A stretch of DNA of 64,000 nucleotides from Nocardia inohanensis NBRC 100128 (GCF_001612945.1 NZ_BDBK01000002.1:62001-126000); one strand, 5' to 3'; counted from the first letter of the stretch, positions 51,149 through 60,256 are shown. Program-made: numbers and translations. Notes: generated by a model not told the origin, from the letters alone.

Positions 51149-51155
51149 TCAGAAT

Positions 51156-52403
51156 GTGAGCGTTCCACAGGCCGTGCTTCTGGCAGTCCTGGCGGCCGTA
51201 GTTGGACTGGCCGTCGGTGGATTGCTCATCCCGTATGTGAATGCCCGGCAGGAGCGGCTGCGCGCCGCGGCCGACCCCGGGCTCACCATGTCGCAGGTCC
51301 TGGACCTGATCGTGCTCGCCTCCGAGAGCGGTATCGCGGTGGTCGACCAGTACCGCGACGTGGTGCTGGTGAACCCGCGCGCCGAGGAGCTGGGCGTGGT
51401 GCACGACCGTTTGCTCGACGAACGCGCCTGGGCCGCCGTCGAACAGGTGCTCTCGGGCAGCCAGGACGTGGAATTCGAGCTGACCGCCAAGATCCCCATG
51501 CCCGGCCGCGCCCGCCTCGCTGTCCGAGGGGTTGCTCGCCCGCTCTCGCAGGAGAACACGAACTTCGTGGTCCTGTTCGCCGACGACGACTCCGAGCAGG
51601 CCCGCATGGAGGCCACCCGGCGCGACTTCGTCGCCAACGTGAGCCACGAGCTCAAGACCCCCGTCGGCGCCATGAGCCTGTTGGCCGAGGCGTTGCTGGA
51701 ATCCGCCGACGATCCGGATTCGGTGCGGCACTTCGGTGAACGCCTGCACGGCGAGGCCCGCCGCATGGGCAAGATGGTCACCGAACTGATCGCGCTGTCC
51801 CGGCTGCAAGGCGCGGAGAAGCTGCCCGAACTGGAGGCCGTGGACGTCGATTCCGTGGTCACCCAAGCCCTCGAGCGCTCCCGCAATGTGGCCGAGGCCG
51901 CCGGCATCACGGTGAGCACCGACGCCAACAGCGGCCTCGAGGTGCTCGGCGACACCACCCTGCTGGTCACCGCGCTGTCGAACCTGGTGGAGAACGCCAT
52001 CGCGTACTCGCCGCGCGGTTCGCACGTCTCGGTGAGCCGGTCGCTGCGCGGCGGGTACGTGAACATCGCCGTCACCGACCGCGGTATCGGCATCGCCAAA
52101 GAAGATCAGGAACGGGTCTTCGAACGATTCTTCCGGGCCGACAAGGCGCGCTCGCGCGCCACCGGCGGTACCGGGCTCGGGCTGGCTATCGTCAAGCACG
52201 TGGCCGCCAACCACAACGGTGAGATCACCCTGTGGAGCAAGCTGGGCACCGGATCCACATTCACCTTGCGGATCCCCGCCCACCCCGCCGACCCGAACGG
52301 CGCGGACAAGAAGCTCTCCGCCGGCATTCCGGCGGTGAAGAAGGAAAACGGCACGCGCCCCCTCGGGCGGGCCAGAACCAACGGTGTGGAGGCAACCCGA
52401 TGA
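51156..52403 (+). CDS. senX3: Two-component sensor histidine kinase SenX3
   Basis: 415-aa membrane histidine kinase that senses phosphate status and phosphorylates or dephosphorylates RegX3. N-terminal hydrophobic segment [20 protein letters not shown] anchors it, a PAS-like domain follows ([23 protein letters not shown]), the phosphorylated His is in [15 protein letters not shown], and the ATPase has [23 protein letters not shown] and [12 protein letters not shown]. The C-terminal basic tail ([15 protein letters not shown]) is specific. GTG 51156 fits the leaderless promoter; longer in-frame starts lack similarity. The stop overlaps regX3 by ATGA. Confidence 0.95.
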   Translation: MSVPQAVLLAVLAAVVGLAVGGLLIPYVNARQERLRAAADPGLTMSQVLDLIVLASESGIAVVDQYRDVVLVNPRAEELGVVHDRLLDERAWAAVEQVLSGSQDVEFELTAKIPMPGRARLAVRGVARPLSQENTNFVVLFADDDSEQARMEATRRDFVANVSHELKTPVGAMSLLAEALLESADDPDSVRHFGERLHGEARRMGKMVTELIALSRLQGAEKLPELEAVDVDSVVTQALERSRNVAEAAGITVSTDANSGLEVLGDTTLLVTALSNLVENAIAYSPRGSHVSVSRSLRGGYVNIAVTDRGIGIAKEDQERVFERFFRADKARSRATGGTGLGLAIVKHVAANHNGEITLWSKLGTGSTFTLRIPAHPADPNGADKKLSAGIPAVKKENGTRPLGRARTNGVEATR

Positions 52404-53089
52404 CGAGTGTGCTGATCGTCGAGGACGAGGAGTCGCTGGCCGATCCGCTCGCGTTCCTGCTGCGCAAGGAAGGGTTCGAAGTCACCGTGGTCGGTGACGG
52501 CCCCTCGGCGCTGTCCGAATTCGATCGTTCCGGCGCGGATATCGTCTTGCTCGATCTCATGCTCCCCGGCATGAGCGGCACCGACGTGTGCAAGCAGCTG
52601 CGCGCTCGCGGCAGCGTCCCGGTCATCATGGTGACCGCGCGCGACAGCGAGATCGACAAGGTGGTCGGCCTGGAACTGGGCGCCGACGACTATGTCACCA
52701 AGCCCTATTCGTCGCGTGAGCTGATCGCGCGCATCCGCGCCGTGCTGCGCCGCGGCGTGGGCGAGGAGGCCGATCAGGGCGGCGAGACCAGCGTCCTGGA
52801 GGCGGGCCCGGTCCGCATGGACGTGGATCGCCACACGGTGCAGGTGAACGGCAAGTCGGTGACGTTGCCGCTCAAGGAGTTCGATCTCCTGGAGTATCTG
52901 CTCCGCAACTCCGGCCGTGTGCTGACCCGCGGGCAGCTCATCGACCGGGTCTGGGGCGCGGACTACGTCGGCGACACCAAGACCCTCGATGTGCACGTCA
53001 AGCGCCTGCGCTCCAAGATCGAGGCCGATCCGGCCAAGCCGGAGCACCTGGTCACGGTGCGCGGCCTGGGCTACAAGCTGGAAGCGTAA
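52400..53089 (+). CDS. regX3: Response regulator RegX3
   Basis: 229-aa OmpR/PhoB-type regulator of phosphate starvation genes. The receiver has acidic [10 protein letters not shown], the phospho-acceptor Asp in [14 protein letters not shown] and Lys in [11 protein letters not shown]. The C-terminal winged helix shows [37 protein letters not shown] and VRGLGYKLE. It is translationally coupled to SenX3 by ATGA, as in mycobacteria. Known targets elsewhere include pst, phoA and ESX-5 genes; nearby ppx and PPK2 are plausible local links but have no visible PHO boxes. Confidence 0.97.
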   Translation: MTSVLIVEDEESLADPLAFLLRKEGFEVTVVGDGPSALSEFDRSGADIVLLDLMLPGMSGTDVCKQLRARGSVPVIMVTARDSEIDKVVGLELGADDYVTKPYSSRELIARIRAVLRRGVGEEADQGGETSVLEAGPVRMDVDRHTVQVNGKSVTLPLKEFDLLEYLLRNSGRVLTRGQLIDRVWGADYVGDTKTLDVHVKRLRSKIEADPAKPEHLVTVRGLGYKLEA

Positions 53090-53112
53090 AACCGCCTCGG
53101 TGAACACGATTC

Positions 53113-53215
53113 GAGCCCGCTGCGCCTACGCAGCGGGCTCCGAACACTTTCCCGAGAGGTTCTCGCCGTCCCCCGCACAGAGTTTCGCGCCCGCTTCTAC
53201 CGAAGCGGGCGCGAA
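53113..53215. terminator. Tandem hairpins between convergent regX3 and a secreted-protein gene
   Basis: The first stem is 12 bp with CCTA loop (53113-53124 with 53129-53140). The second is 14 bp with TACC loop (53184-53197 with 53202-53215). Both share a GCGGG core and lie between genes on opposite strands, so they can terminate transcription in both directions. Confidence 0.88.
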
Positions 53216-53251
53216 CAAGTCTCTTTCACCCCGACCGTCGAATGGTGTTCG

Positions 53252-53584
53252 TCAGAGCGGCAGCGTGGTCCAGGCCTTGCCCAGCGGGGTGTCGATCTCC
53301 TTGAGCGAGACCCAGCCGTAGGCGTCCTCCTGCATGCAGTCGTACCAGGCGACGTCCACGCCGTTGCCGCGGCAGGCGATGGTGCCGTTGACACCGGACG
53401 GGCTGACGATGAGCAGCTTGCCGTTGGCCTTGGCGTTCAGCGCGGCCGGATCGTTGTAGGGCACGAAGTCGGCGGTGCGGTCGGAGAACTTGGTCGGATC
53501 GACGCTGTCGGCTCCGGCGATCGGGGCGAGGGCGACAGCGGCACCGGCGACCAGAGCGGCGACGGTAAGGGTTTTCTTGATCAT
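53252..53584 (-). CDS. Small secreted protein (110 aa), unknown
   Basis: Encodes MIKKTLTVAALVAGAAVALAP-type signal peptide followed by a mature domain of about 85 residues with two Cys (TIACRGNGVDVAWYDCMQED) that could form a disulfide. No family is named. Similar short secreted proteins with a WYDCMQE motif occur in nocardiae (recollection, unverified). ATG 53584 is preferred; the frame extends 19 codons upstream. It precedes the Ig-like array, has its own transcription unit and ends near tandem hairpins. Confidence 0.75.
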   Translation of the reverse strand: MIKKTLTVAALVAGAAVALAPIAGADSVDPTKFSDRTADFVPYNDPAALNAKANGKLLIVSPSGVNGTIACRGNGVDVAWYDCMQEDAYGWVSLKEIDTPLGKAWTTLPL

Positions 53585-53693
53585 GGCCTGGATGTCTAAC
53601 ACGTCCGGGTGAATTCGCAATAGCCGAACGGTGTCACGCATACTTCCGGCTACTCACAGCGCCAGGTCATCAGCCATGAGGCGGCGCGAAAAC

Positions 53694-53733
53694 GGGTTCG
53701 GCGCAGCCTGATTGGAAAGGCCGCGCCGAACCC
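53694..53733 (-). terminator. Terminator downstream of the Ig-like array
   Basis: GGGTTCGGCGC (53694-53704) pairs with GCGCCGAACCC (53723-53733), with inner GCC/GGC pairs. On the minus strand the hairpin is followed by GTTTTCG. It lies 43 bases past the stop of the last array gene. Confidence 0.82.
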
Positions 53734-53776
53734 CGGAAATTCACCTGCCGGACACCCGCACTCATGCGGATCGGCT

Positions 53777-54241
53777 CTAAGACCCCGCGCTGCCGGTGAG
53801 CGTGCCCAGAATGCTGCCCAGGCCCTTGCTCGCACTGCCGGTACCGGAGTCGCCGCCCGGCGTGCCCGGATTACCGGGGCTCGACGGATCCACCACATTG
53901 ATGGTGATGGTCTTGGTGCTCCCGCCCTGCGCGGCGGTCAGCAGATGCTGCCCCGCGGTGGCCGGCTTCCAGCTGATGCTGGACTCACCGACCGGCCACG
54001 GCACCTTGCCCGCCGGCGTGAGCTTCTCGCCGTTGTCGGACCAGTACACGAGCAGCCCGATGCCCGCGCCGCTCAGGTTCGCCGTCAGCGTGTACTCGGT
54101 ATCGATCCGGTACGGCGCGCTGCCCGAGATCGCCACGGCATCGACCGTCGCCTGCGCCTGCGGGGCCGCGATGACCGCCACGGCGGCCGCGGTGGCCACG
54201 CCGGCGACGGCCGTGCCCATCCGATGGGAGAAGGTGCTCAT
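53777..54241 (-). CDS. Secreted Ig-like protein 4 of tandem family (Ser/Gly tail)
   Basis: 154-aa exported protein: signal peptide (VAGVATAAAVAVIAAPQAQA), then a single beta-rich domain of about 85 residues with YTLTANLSGAGIGLLVYWSDNG, LTPAGKVPWPVGESSISWKP, GQHLLTAAQGGSTKTITINVVD, and a short Gly/Ser/Thr tail. The domain lacks Cys and resembles bacterial Ig or filamin-like modules. It is the last of four paralogues, 11 bases after gene 3, with ACAGGA before ATG 54241. Possible roles are surface binding or wall structure; no sortase signal is present. Confidence 0.8.
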   Translation of the reverse strand: MSTFSHRMGTAVAGVATAAAVAVIAAPQAQATVDAVAISGSAPYRIDTEYTLTANLSGAGIGLLVYWSDNGEKLTPAGKVPWPVGESSISWKPATAGQHLLTAAQGGSTKTITINVVDPSSPGNPGTPGGDSGTGSASKGLGSILGTLTGSAGS

Positions 54242-54252
54242 GACGCGTCCTG

Positions 54253-54711
54253 TCACTTGTTGTCGGGCGTGGTGCCGCTGCTGCCGCTACCCAGCGGCCC
54301 GCCGGGCCCGAAGCCGCTGCCGCTGGAGGAGCTGCCGGAACCGATCGGCTTGTCCTTCACCTCGACCACCACCGAGCGCGTGAACCCGCCCTGCTCGACC
54401 GTGATGGTGTGCTGCCCCGTGGTGCCGGGCGTCCAGGCGATGCTCGACTTGCCCGGCGGCCACGGCACTTTCGGGCTGCCGATGAAGTCCCCGTTGTCGC
54501 TGTAGTAGACCAGCAGACCGGCGGCGGCGCCGCTGACGGTGACCGAGATCGTGTATTCCTTGCCGACCGTGTAGCCGGAGCCTTCCACGGTGACCGTGTC
54601 GACCGAGGCCAGGGCGGCGGGCGCGGCGAGGACCGCGGCGGCGGCCAGCGCGGCGAAGCCGGTGGCGCCGAGGCCGGCGCGACGCACGCCGGGGCGCGAG
54701 GTGATGCGCAT
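54253..54711 (-). CDS. Secreted Ig-like protein 3 of tandem family (GS-rich tail)
   Basis: 152-aa paralogue. The signal peptide (GATGFAALAAAAVLAAPAALA) is followed by VDTVTVEGSGYTVGKEYTISV, GLLVYYSDNGDFIGSPKVPWPPG, GQHTITVEQGGFTRSVVVEV and a Gly/Ser/Pro tail. It is the most divergent member: the LTPAG segment before KVPWP is replaced by a shorter loop. The AGGAGA Shine-Dalgarno precedes ATG 54711. Between it and gene 2 lies a 15-bp hairpin (54754-54796), so expression may be uncoupled from the upstream genes. Confidence 0.78.
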   Translation of the reverse strand: MRITSRPGVRRAGLGATGFAALAAAAVLAAPAALASVDTVTVEGSGYTVGKEYTISVTVSGAAAGLLVYYSDNGDFIGSPKVPWPPGKSSIAWTPGTTGQHTITVEQGGFTRSVVVEVKDKPIGSGSSSSGSGFGPGGPLGSGSSGTTPDNK

Positions 54712-54753
54712 GGTGTTGTTCTCCTGTGTTGAAGCAAGCGTCCGCTTGGTTTC

Positions 54754-54796
54754 GGTGGGCGTGACGAGCCTCAGGGAAAAACTCGTCACGCCCACC
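54754..54796 (-). terminator. 15-bp perfect hairpin inside the Ig-like array
   Basis: Arms 54754-54768 and 54782-54796 are perfectly complementary with a 13-base loop. It lies in the 187-base gap between array genes 2 and 3, followed by AAGCG-TC-CGCTT (54736-54747) next to the start of gene 3. It may terminate, attenuate or stabilise mRNA and set unequal expression. Confidence 0.65.
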
Positions 54797-54898
54797 TTCC
54801 GACTCGCACTGCCCGCGAGCCGCCGTACCGCGCTGCGCCGCAACCTGATTCGGATCCGAGGGGATCGATCCGCCGGGTTGCTGTCGCGGGACGGCTGT

Positions 54899-55453
54899 CT
54901 AGCTGCTGCCGAGCAATCCGCCGAGGATCTTGCCCGCGCTGCCGGAACCGCCTGAGCCGCTGCCCAATCCGCCACTGCCGCTGCTCGGCTTGGTGGTGGT
55001 GGTCGGCGGCGTCGTCGGCTCGGTGGTGACCGGCGGCGTGGTGGGCGCCGTCGTCGGGGGCGTGGTGGTCGGCGGCGTGGTGGTGCCCGAGCCGTCGGTC
55101 ACGAAGACCACGACCGACTTGGTGCTGCCGCCCTGGGACGCGGTGATGACGTGCTGCCCGGTGGTCTTGGGGGTCCAGTCGAAATTGGCCTCGCCGGGCG
55201 GCCACGGCACCTTGCCCGCGGGAGTCAGGTTCTCGCCGTTGTCGTTCCAGTAGACGAGCAGACCGACCGACGCACCGCTGAGCGCGGCATGCAGGCTGTA
55301 GGTCTGGCCCGCCACCAGCTCGGTGCTGGAAATGCTGATGGTGTCGACGGTGGCCGCGGCCTCCGGCGAATTGCCGACGACGAGCGCGGTGCCCGCGGCG
55401 ACCGCGAGCCCGGCGATGCCGATGCCGATACGACTGGCCGGCGTGACTTTCAT
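54899..55453 (-). CDS. Secreted Ig-like protein 2 of tandem family (Thr/Pro tail)
   Basis: 184-aa paralogue: signal peptide (GIGIAGLAVAAGTALVVG), domain with VDTISISSTELVAGQTYSLHA, SGASVGLLVYWNDNG, LTPAGKVPWPPGEANFDWTP, GQHVITASQGGSTKSVVVFV, then a tail of TTTPP/PTT repeats and a Gly/Ser-rich end. Its Pro/Thr tail resembles wall-spanning stalks and could be O-mannosylated, as Thr/Pro regions are in mycobacteria (family knowledge, inference). ATG 55453 has a good AGGAGA. It lies 39 bases after gene 1. Confidence 0.82.
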   Translation of the reverse strand: MKVTPASRIGIGIAGLAVAAGTALVVGNSPEAAATVDTISISSTELVAGQTYSLHAALSGASVGLLVYWNDNGENLTPAGKVPWPPGEANFDWTPKTTGQHVITASQGGSTKSVVVFVTDGSGTTTPPTTTPPTTAPTTPPVTTEPTTPPTTTTKPSSGSGGLGSGSGGSGSAGKILGGLLGSS

Positions 55454-55492
55454 GGTGTTCTCCTGTGCTGCGAGCAGGGGACGATCAGGCGA

Positions 55493-56131
55493 TCAGAGGA
55501 AGGGCAGGCCGTCGAAGCTGCCCGAACCGCCGGGTTTGGTGGTGGTCGGCGGCACCGTGGTGGTGGGCGGAACGGTCGTCGTCGGCGGCACCGTTGTGGT
55601 CGGGGGGACCGTGGTGGTCGGCGGCTCGGTGGTGGGCGGCACCGTCGTCGTGGGCGGGACGGTCGTCGTCGGCGGCACCGTCGTGGTGGGCGGGACCGTC
55701 GTGGTCGGCGGCACGGTCGTGGTGGGCGGCACCGTGGTGGTCGGCGGCGTGGTCGAGCCGTCGGTGACATTCACGACGAGCGATTTGGTGCTGCTGCCCT
55801 GTTTGGCCGTGAGCGTGTGCTGCCCAACGGATTTCGGGGTCCAGTCGAAGCTGGCGTTGTAGGGCGGCCACGGCACTTTGCCCGCGGGGGTGAGGTTTTC
55901 GCCGTTGTCGCCCCAGTAGACGAGCAGGCCGAAGCTCGCACCGCTGAGATCGGCGTGCAGGGTGTAGGTGCCGCCGACCTTCAGCTCCGATGCCGAGATG
56001 GTGATGGTGTCGACGGCGGCGTTCGCCTCCGGGGTCGGCGCGCAGAGCGCCGCGGCGCCCACGCCGGTGGCGACGGCGAGCCCGGCGATGCCGAGGCCGA
56101 GATAACGCCGGCCGGGCTTGGTTGTGCTCAT
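55493..56131 (-). CDS. Secreted Ig-like protein 1 of tandem family (PPTTTV repeat tail)
   Basis: 212-aa paralogue and first gene of the array. Signal peptide (GLGIAGLAVATGVGAAALCA), domain with VDTITISASELKVGGTYTLHA, SGASFGLLVYWGDNG, LTPAGKVPWPPYNASFDWTP, GQHTLTAKQGSSTKSLVVNV, then about 12 copies of a PPTTTV hexapeptide with one PPTTEP variant. The repeat should be an extended stalk and a candidate for O-mannosylation. ATG 56131 has AGGAGA upstream; the signal-peptide Cys is in no proper lipobox context. The repeat is encoded by an 18-bp tandem DNA repeat. Confidence 0.83.
   Translation of the reverse strand: MSTTKPGRRYLGLGIAGLAVATGVGAAALCAPTPEANAAVDTITISASELKVGGTYTLHADLSGASFGLLVYWGDNGENLTPAGKVPWPPYNASFDWTPKSVGQHTLTAKQGSSTKSLVVNVTDGSTTPPTTTVPPTTTVPPTTTVPPTTTVPPTTTVPPTTTVPPTTEPPTTTVPPTTTVPPTTTVPPTTTVPPTTTKPGGSGSFDGLPFL
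55546..55751. repeat. 18-bp tandem repeat encoding PPTTTV units
   Basis: About 11-12 near-identical units (plus-strand core GGTGGTGGGCGGNACNGT with third-position variation) encode the stalk of Ig-like protein 1. Such an in-frame array can change length by replication slippage and alter stalk length between strains. Confidence 0.85.
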
Positions 56132-56240
56132 GTGTTCTCCTGTGCTGCGACCCACGAGGGGCTATGGGTCTGTCGCACAGTAAGTGAGCAGCTATCTGAA
56201 AATACCAGTTTTCAGAAAGTTACCGGCCGGTCAACTCCGG

Positions 56241-57161
56241 CTATTTCGCCTTGGCCGTACCGACCTTGGCCTTACCGGACTTGGCGGGCGCGCTCGCCGC
56301 GGCCGCGGCGGCGGCCTTCTCCCCGGCCACCACGGTCGCCGGATGCACGGCCACGATCCCCAGCCCCTGCCGGCGCCGGCAGTGCCGCGCCAGCTCGTCG
56401 TAGGCGGGCTGCCCGAGCAGTTCGATCAATTCCGGCGCGTACGCCTCCCACACCGGCCGGGTGCCGACATGCGCGTCCGGCGATCCGGTGCAGTACCAGT
56501 TCAAGTCCAGACCGCCCGGTCCCCAACCCCGCCGGTCGTATTCGGTCACCACGGTGCGCAGGATCTCCACGCCGTCCGGCCGATCCACCCACTCCTGGGT
56601 GCGCCGGATCGGCAGCTGCCAGCAGACCTCCGGCTTGACCGTCAGCGGCTCCAGGCCCTTGCGCAAGGCCATGGTGTGCAGCGAGCAGCCGATGCCGTTC
56701 GCGAAGCCCGGGCGGTTCAGGAAGATGCACGCGCCATCGACACGCCGGGTGCGCACCGCCGGTTCGTCGTCGAGGTCGTCCTCCTCCAGATACAGCTTCT
56801 TGCGCACCTTCCCGGAGTCGTCGGTGGCCTCCGGCATCAGCTGCCAATCCTCGGGTGTGAGCATTTTCACAGCCTTGTGCAGCTTCTTCGCGTCGTCCTC
56901 ATCGGAGAGGAATGCTCCGTGCGAACAGCAGCCGTCATCGATGCGGCCTTCGATAATTCCCTGGCACGCCGGCGTACCGAATACGCACGTCCAGCGCGAC
57001 AACAGCCAGGTCAGATCGGCCGCGATCAAATGCTCGTCATTAGCTGGATCCACGAACTCGATCCATTCCCTGGGGAAGTCGAGCTCGACCTCCGGGGCTG
57101 GGGCGATCTTCGCCGCTGGTCGAAGCCCGGTCGGCCCGCTCGCCGATGCACCTGCCGTCAC
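56241..57161 (-). CDS. Rv0495c-like Cys-rich conserved protein
   Basis: 306-aa cytosolic protein with nine Cys, many in [66 protein letters not shown] and LNWYCTGSP. The Cys pattern implies a metal or Fe-S site, as in CxxxCC-type families. It matches the Rv0495c position and sequence type; Rv0495c has been linked to redox homeostasis in mycobacteria (recollection). The C-terminus is Lys/Ala-rich. It is divergent from ppx with 65 bases between starts. Confidence 0.85.
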   Translation of the reverse strand: MTAGASASGPTGLRPAAKIAPAPEVELDFPREWIEFVDPANDEHLIAADLTWLLSRWTCVFGTPACQGIIEGRIDDGCCSHGAFLSDEDDAKKLHKAVKMLTPEDWQLMPEATDDSGKVRKKLYLEEDDLDDEPAVRTRRVDGACIFLNRPGFANGIGCSLHTMALRKGLEPLTVKPEVCWQLPIRRTQEWVDRPDGVEILRTVVTEYDRRGWGPGGLDLNWYCTGSPDAHVGTRPVWEAYAPELIELLGQPAYDELARHCRRRQGLGIVAVHPATVVAGEKAAAAAAASAPAKSGKAKVGTAKAK

Positions 57162-57226
57162 ACCGCGGAACGCTAACAGTTCAGTCGCCTGGCCTGAAGT
57201 CGTGACGCACCCAGTACCGTGTTCTT

Positions 57227-58219
57227 GTGCGGCTCGGTGTACTCGATGTGGGAAGCAATACCGTCCACCTGCTCGTGGTGGACGCGCATCGCGGTGGCCA
57301 TCCGCTGCCGATGTCCTCTACGAAGGCGACGCTGCGGCTCGCGGAGAGCATGGACAACCGGGGGCGCATCACGCCCGCCGGGGCCGCCAGGCTCACCGCC
57401 ACCGTGGCCGAATTCGCCAGTATCGCAAGGACTTCCGGTTGCGTGGAGTTGATGGCCTTCGCCACCTCCGCGGTCCGCGAGGCGACCAATTCCGAAGAGG
57501 TGCTCGCCAAGGTGCGCACCGAGACCGGAGTGAACCTGAAGGTGTTGTCCGGGGTTGACGAGGCCCGGTCCACCTTCCTGGCGGTGCGCCGCTGGTACGG
57601 GTGGAGCGCCGGGCGGATTCTCAATCTGGATATCGGCGGCGGTTCGCTCGAGTTGAGCAACGGCGCGGACGAGGATCCGGATCTGGCGCTGTCGCTGCAA
57701 TTGGGCGCGGGCCGGCTCACCAGGGACTGGCTGCGGCACGATCCGCCGGGCAAGCGCCGGGTCGCGGTGCTGCGCGACTGGCTGGACGCGGAATTGGTGG
57801 TGCCCGCGAAGCAGATGCTGGAAATCGGCAAACCGGACTTAGCGGTCGGCACCTCCAAGACTTTCCGCTCGCTGGCTCGCCTCACCGGCGCCGCCCCCTC
57901 TACCGCGGGCACCCGGGTTCGGCGTACCCTCACCAGTTCCGGCCTGCGGCAGCTGATTGCGTTCATATCGAGAATGACAGCCGCCGACCGGGCAGAATTG
58001 GAAGGCGTAAGTTCTGATCGGTCCCAGCAGCTGGTGGCGGGCGCGTTGGTCGCGGAGGCGAGCATGCGGGCCCTGTCGCTCGACACGCTGGAAATCTGTC
58101 CCTGGGCTCTCCGGGAGGGATTGATATTGCGAAAACTCGATACCGACCTGGATAGCGAACCGATAGCCGGTGGCCCCAACGGCGCTGCGTCGGGCACGAT
58201 CGAAACGGTGTCTCGATGA
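57227..58219 (+). CDS. Ppx/GppA family exopolyphosphatase
   Basis: 330-aa actin-like ATPase-fold phosphatase hydrolysing terminal phosphates of polyphosphate and perhaps pppGpp. Motifs are [44 protein letters not shown] and [15 protein letters not shown]. It corresponds to Rv0496 (PPX1). TACCGT ends six bases before GTG 57227, with no Shine-Dalgarno, so it is probably leaderless. The stop overlaps the next gene (ATGA). Functionally opposite to the PPK2 at 13.4 kb, whose product consumes or makes polyphosphate-linked nucleotides. Confidence 0.92.
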   Translation: MRLGVLDVGSNTVHLLVVDAHRGGHPLPMSSTKATLRLAESMDNRGRITPAGAARLTATVAEFASIARTSGCVELMAFATSAVREATNSEEVLAKVRTETGVNLKVLSGVDEARSTFLAVRRWYGWSAGRILNLDIGGGSLELSNGADEDPDLALSLQLGAGRLTRDWLRHDPPGKRRVAVLRDWLDAELVVPAKQMLEIGKPDLAVGTSKTFRSLARLTGAAPSTAGTRVRRTLTSSGLRQLIAFISRMTAADRAELEGVSSDRSQQLVAGALVAEASMRALSLDTLEICPWALREGLILRKLDTDLDSEPIAGGPNGAASGTIETVSR

Positions 58220-60243
58220 CCGAGGATGTAAGTCAGCTCTCCGTTGCCGAGCTATTGGCGCGGAACGGGCAGCAAGCGGCGCCCGCCAACGGCGGCGGTG
58301 GGCGCAGAAGGCGAAGCGGCCGCGGGATTTCGGTAGCGGACCTCACCGGGGACATCCCGGTGGTGGAGCGGGGGGCCTCCTCGCACGCCGCGCCGGACGA
58401 GGCGGTGGCCGCCGCGGCGCCCGAACCTACGTCCACCGATTCGGACTTTTCCAACTATTCGAACTTCCCGAATTATTCTGACTATTCGAACTTTTCGGAT
58501 TACTCGGACTTTTCCTCCGGTTCCGCCGATTCGCAGCCGGACTACTCCAACTACTCGGTACCCGATTCGGAACCCGCGTATTCCCCCCTCTCCGGCCCGA
58601 TTTCGTTCTACGACCCGCTGGCCCCCACCGAGCAGCCCGATTCCGGTTCCCTATCCGAGCCGTCCGGCTACGGCTGGTCCAGCGGCGTCGACTGGCCCCC
58701 CGCGCAGACGCCCCCGGCCGCCCCGAACGGCTACGGCGCGAACGGCCAGGGCGCGAACGGCTACGGCGCGAACGGCAATCCCGCGGGCGGTTACAGCGCG
58801 AACGGCTATGCCGGCCCGGCCGCCGGTGCGAACGGCTATGCGGGACAGTCCGCCAACGGCTATGCCGCGCCGAACGGCTACCAGTCCCCGGACGACTACG
58901 CCGCCCCGTCCCACAACGGATATCAGAACGGGGCGAACGGTTCCTTCGATGCCGCCGCCCTCCTCGAAGGGCAGCCCCCGGCCGCCGGGAAATCGCGCGG
59001 TGGTCGCCGCCGCAAGCCCGACCCGCTGGATTCCGACGTCTCTCTCGGCCAACTCGACGGCACCGCTCCCGCGCCGCCGGAAGCCCCTCGCGAGGGCGGC
59101 CGCCGACGCCGATTCGATCCGGACGACGAGTCCACCGACGAGGTGCATCCCTTCCGCGGTGAGGCCGCCGGTCGCCTCCAGCACGGCGATGCCGGGCCGT
59201 CCTGGTCCGCGCCCGCCGCACCGCCGGCCCCGTTCCGGGATTCGCGCACACCCGGTTTCGATCCGATGCAGTCCGCCGCGCCGGCCCCGGCGCCGATGCC
59301 GGCCCCCGCGCCCGCCCCGGCCGCCCCGCCCATGTCGCGCTCCGCCCGCCGCCACGCCGAGGCGCAGCGCCAGGCCGAGGCCGACCGCCAGACCCCGGAC
59401 CCGCGCTTCGGCCAGGACCCGCGCGGTCTCGACCGAGGCCCCGGATTCGGCGCCCGCAACGGCCGTTCCGGTCGTGACGAGATGGCCGCCCCCGAGGCCC
59501 GCAACGGCCGCGGCCCGGCCCGCGATGCGCGCGCGGACGATGCGCGGCGCGGCAAGGGCGCACTGGCCGATTGGACGGCCCGCCGCCGGCAGGCCGAGGC
59601 CGAACCGGACGAGCACGACCATCCCGAGGATTCCTGGGCGATGGCCGAGCAGGATCAGCAGCTGCTCTCCGGCGAGACGGTTGCCGGTGATCTGCTCCGC
59701 GACGCCCGCGATCGCGAGGACGAACGCGCCGAACGGAATTCGCGACGCGGCGGCAAACGTCGCGCCGGTGGTTCGCGCCGCCGGGGCGCACCCGTGGCCG
59801 AGCCCGATCCCGATGATCAGCTCACCGATTTCTACGACCCCATCGACGATTACGACGAAATCCCCGACGACGAACGAACTTCCGTGGTCGGGCGATTGTC
59901 GGCGCTGGCGTCGAAGGCCACCCGGAGCACCCGCTCCGCCCCGGCTCGCGGGCGCGGCAACCGCCTCTCCGAGGACGACGAGAATCGCCGGCAGTGGATG
60001 GTGCTGGCCGGGCAGAGCGCCGGCGCCGCGGTGGCGGGAATGTTGCTGTTCAAGGGTTTCGAGCGCATGTGGGAATTGCTCCCCTGGGTTGCCCTGGCCT
60101 TGGCGATGGTCGTGATTCTCGGTTTGGTCGCGCTCGTGCGGGTGCTGCGCCGCACCGACGATATTTTCAGCACTGTGATTGCCGTCGTCGTGGGCGTCTT
60201 TGTGACGCTCGGGCCGCTAGCCTTTCTACTCAGTACTAACTGA
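58216..60243 (+). CDS. Rv0497-like membrane protein with long low-complexity domain
   Basis: 675-aa protein. The conserved start is LSVAELLARNGQQ with GRRRRSGRGISVADLTGDIPV, typical of Rv0497-like proteins. Residues about 75-110 are YS/FS-rich (NYSDYSNFSDYSDF), about 175-245 repeat ANGYGANG-type NGY units, and the rest is charged and Pro/Arg-rich. Three C-terminal membrane helices (MVLAGQSAGAAVAGMLLF, LLPWVALALAMVVILGLVAL, FSTVIAVVVGVFVTLGPLAFL) end the protein. It overlaps ppx by ATGA. Topology implies a large cytosolic disordered domain; function is unknown. Confidence 0.83.
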   Translation: MTEDVSQLSVAELLARNGQQAAPANGGGGRRRRSGRGISVADLTGDIPVVERGASSHAAPDEAVAAAAPEPTSTDSDFSNYSNFPNYSDYSNFSDYSDFSSGSADSQPDYSNYSVPDSEPAYSPLSGPISFYDPLAPTEQPDSGSLSEPSGYGWSSGVDWPPAQTPPAAPNGYGANGQGANGYGANGNPAGGYSANGYAGPAAGANGYAGQSANGYAAPNGYQSPDDYAAPSHNGYQNGANGSFDAAALLEGQPPAAGKSRGGRRRKPDPLDSDVSLGQLDGTAPAPPEAPREGGRRRRFDPDDESTDEVHPFRGEAAGRLQHGDAGPSWSAPAAPPAPFRDSRTPGFDPMQSAAPAPAPMPAPAPAPAAPPMSRSARRHAEAQRQAEADRQTPDPRFGQDPRGLDRGPGFGARNGRSGRDEMAAPEARNGRGPARDARADDARRGKGALADWTARRRQAEAEPDEHDHPEDSWAMAEQDQQLLSGETVAGDLLRDARDREDERAERNSRRGGKRRAGGSRRRGAPVAEPDPDDQLTDFYDPIDDYDEIPDDERTSVVGRLSALASKATRSTRSAPARGRGNRLSEDDENRRQWMVLAGQSAGAAVAGMLLFKGFERMWELLPWVALALAMVVILGLVALVRVLRRTDDIFSTVIAVVVGVFVTLGPLAFLLSTN

Positions 60244-60256
60244 GCAGGGAGCAGCA

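Noticed and set aside
50931..51155. PHO boxes (RegX3 sites) before senX3
   Set aside because: GTGAAC at about 51056 and GGTGAAAC at about 51099 are about 40 bases apart and do not form the direct repeat expected.
55546..55751. CRISPR array
   Set aside because: The repeat is an in-frame 18-bp coding repeat with no spacers and lies inside a secreted-protein gene.
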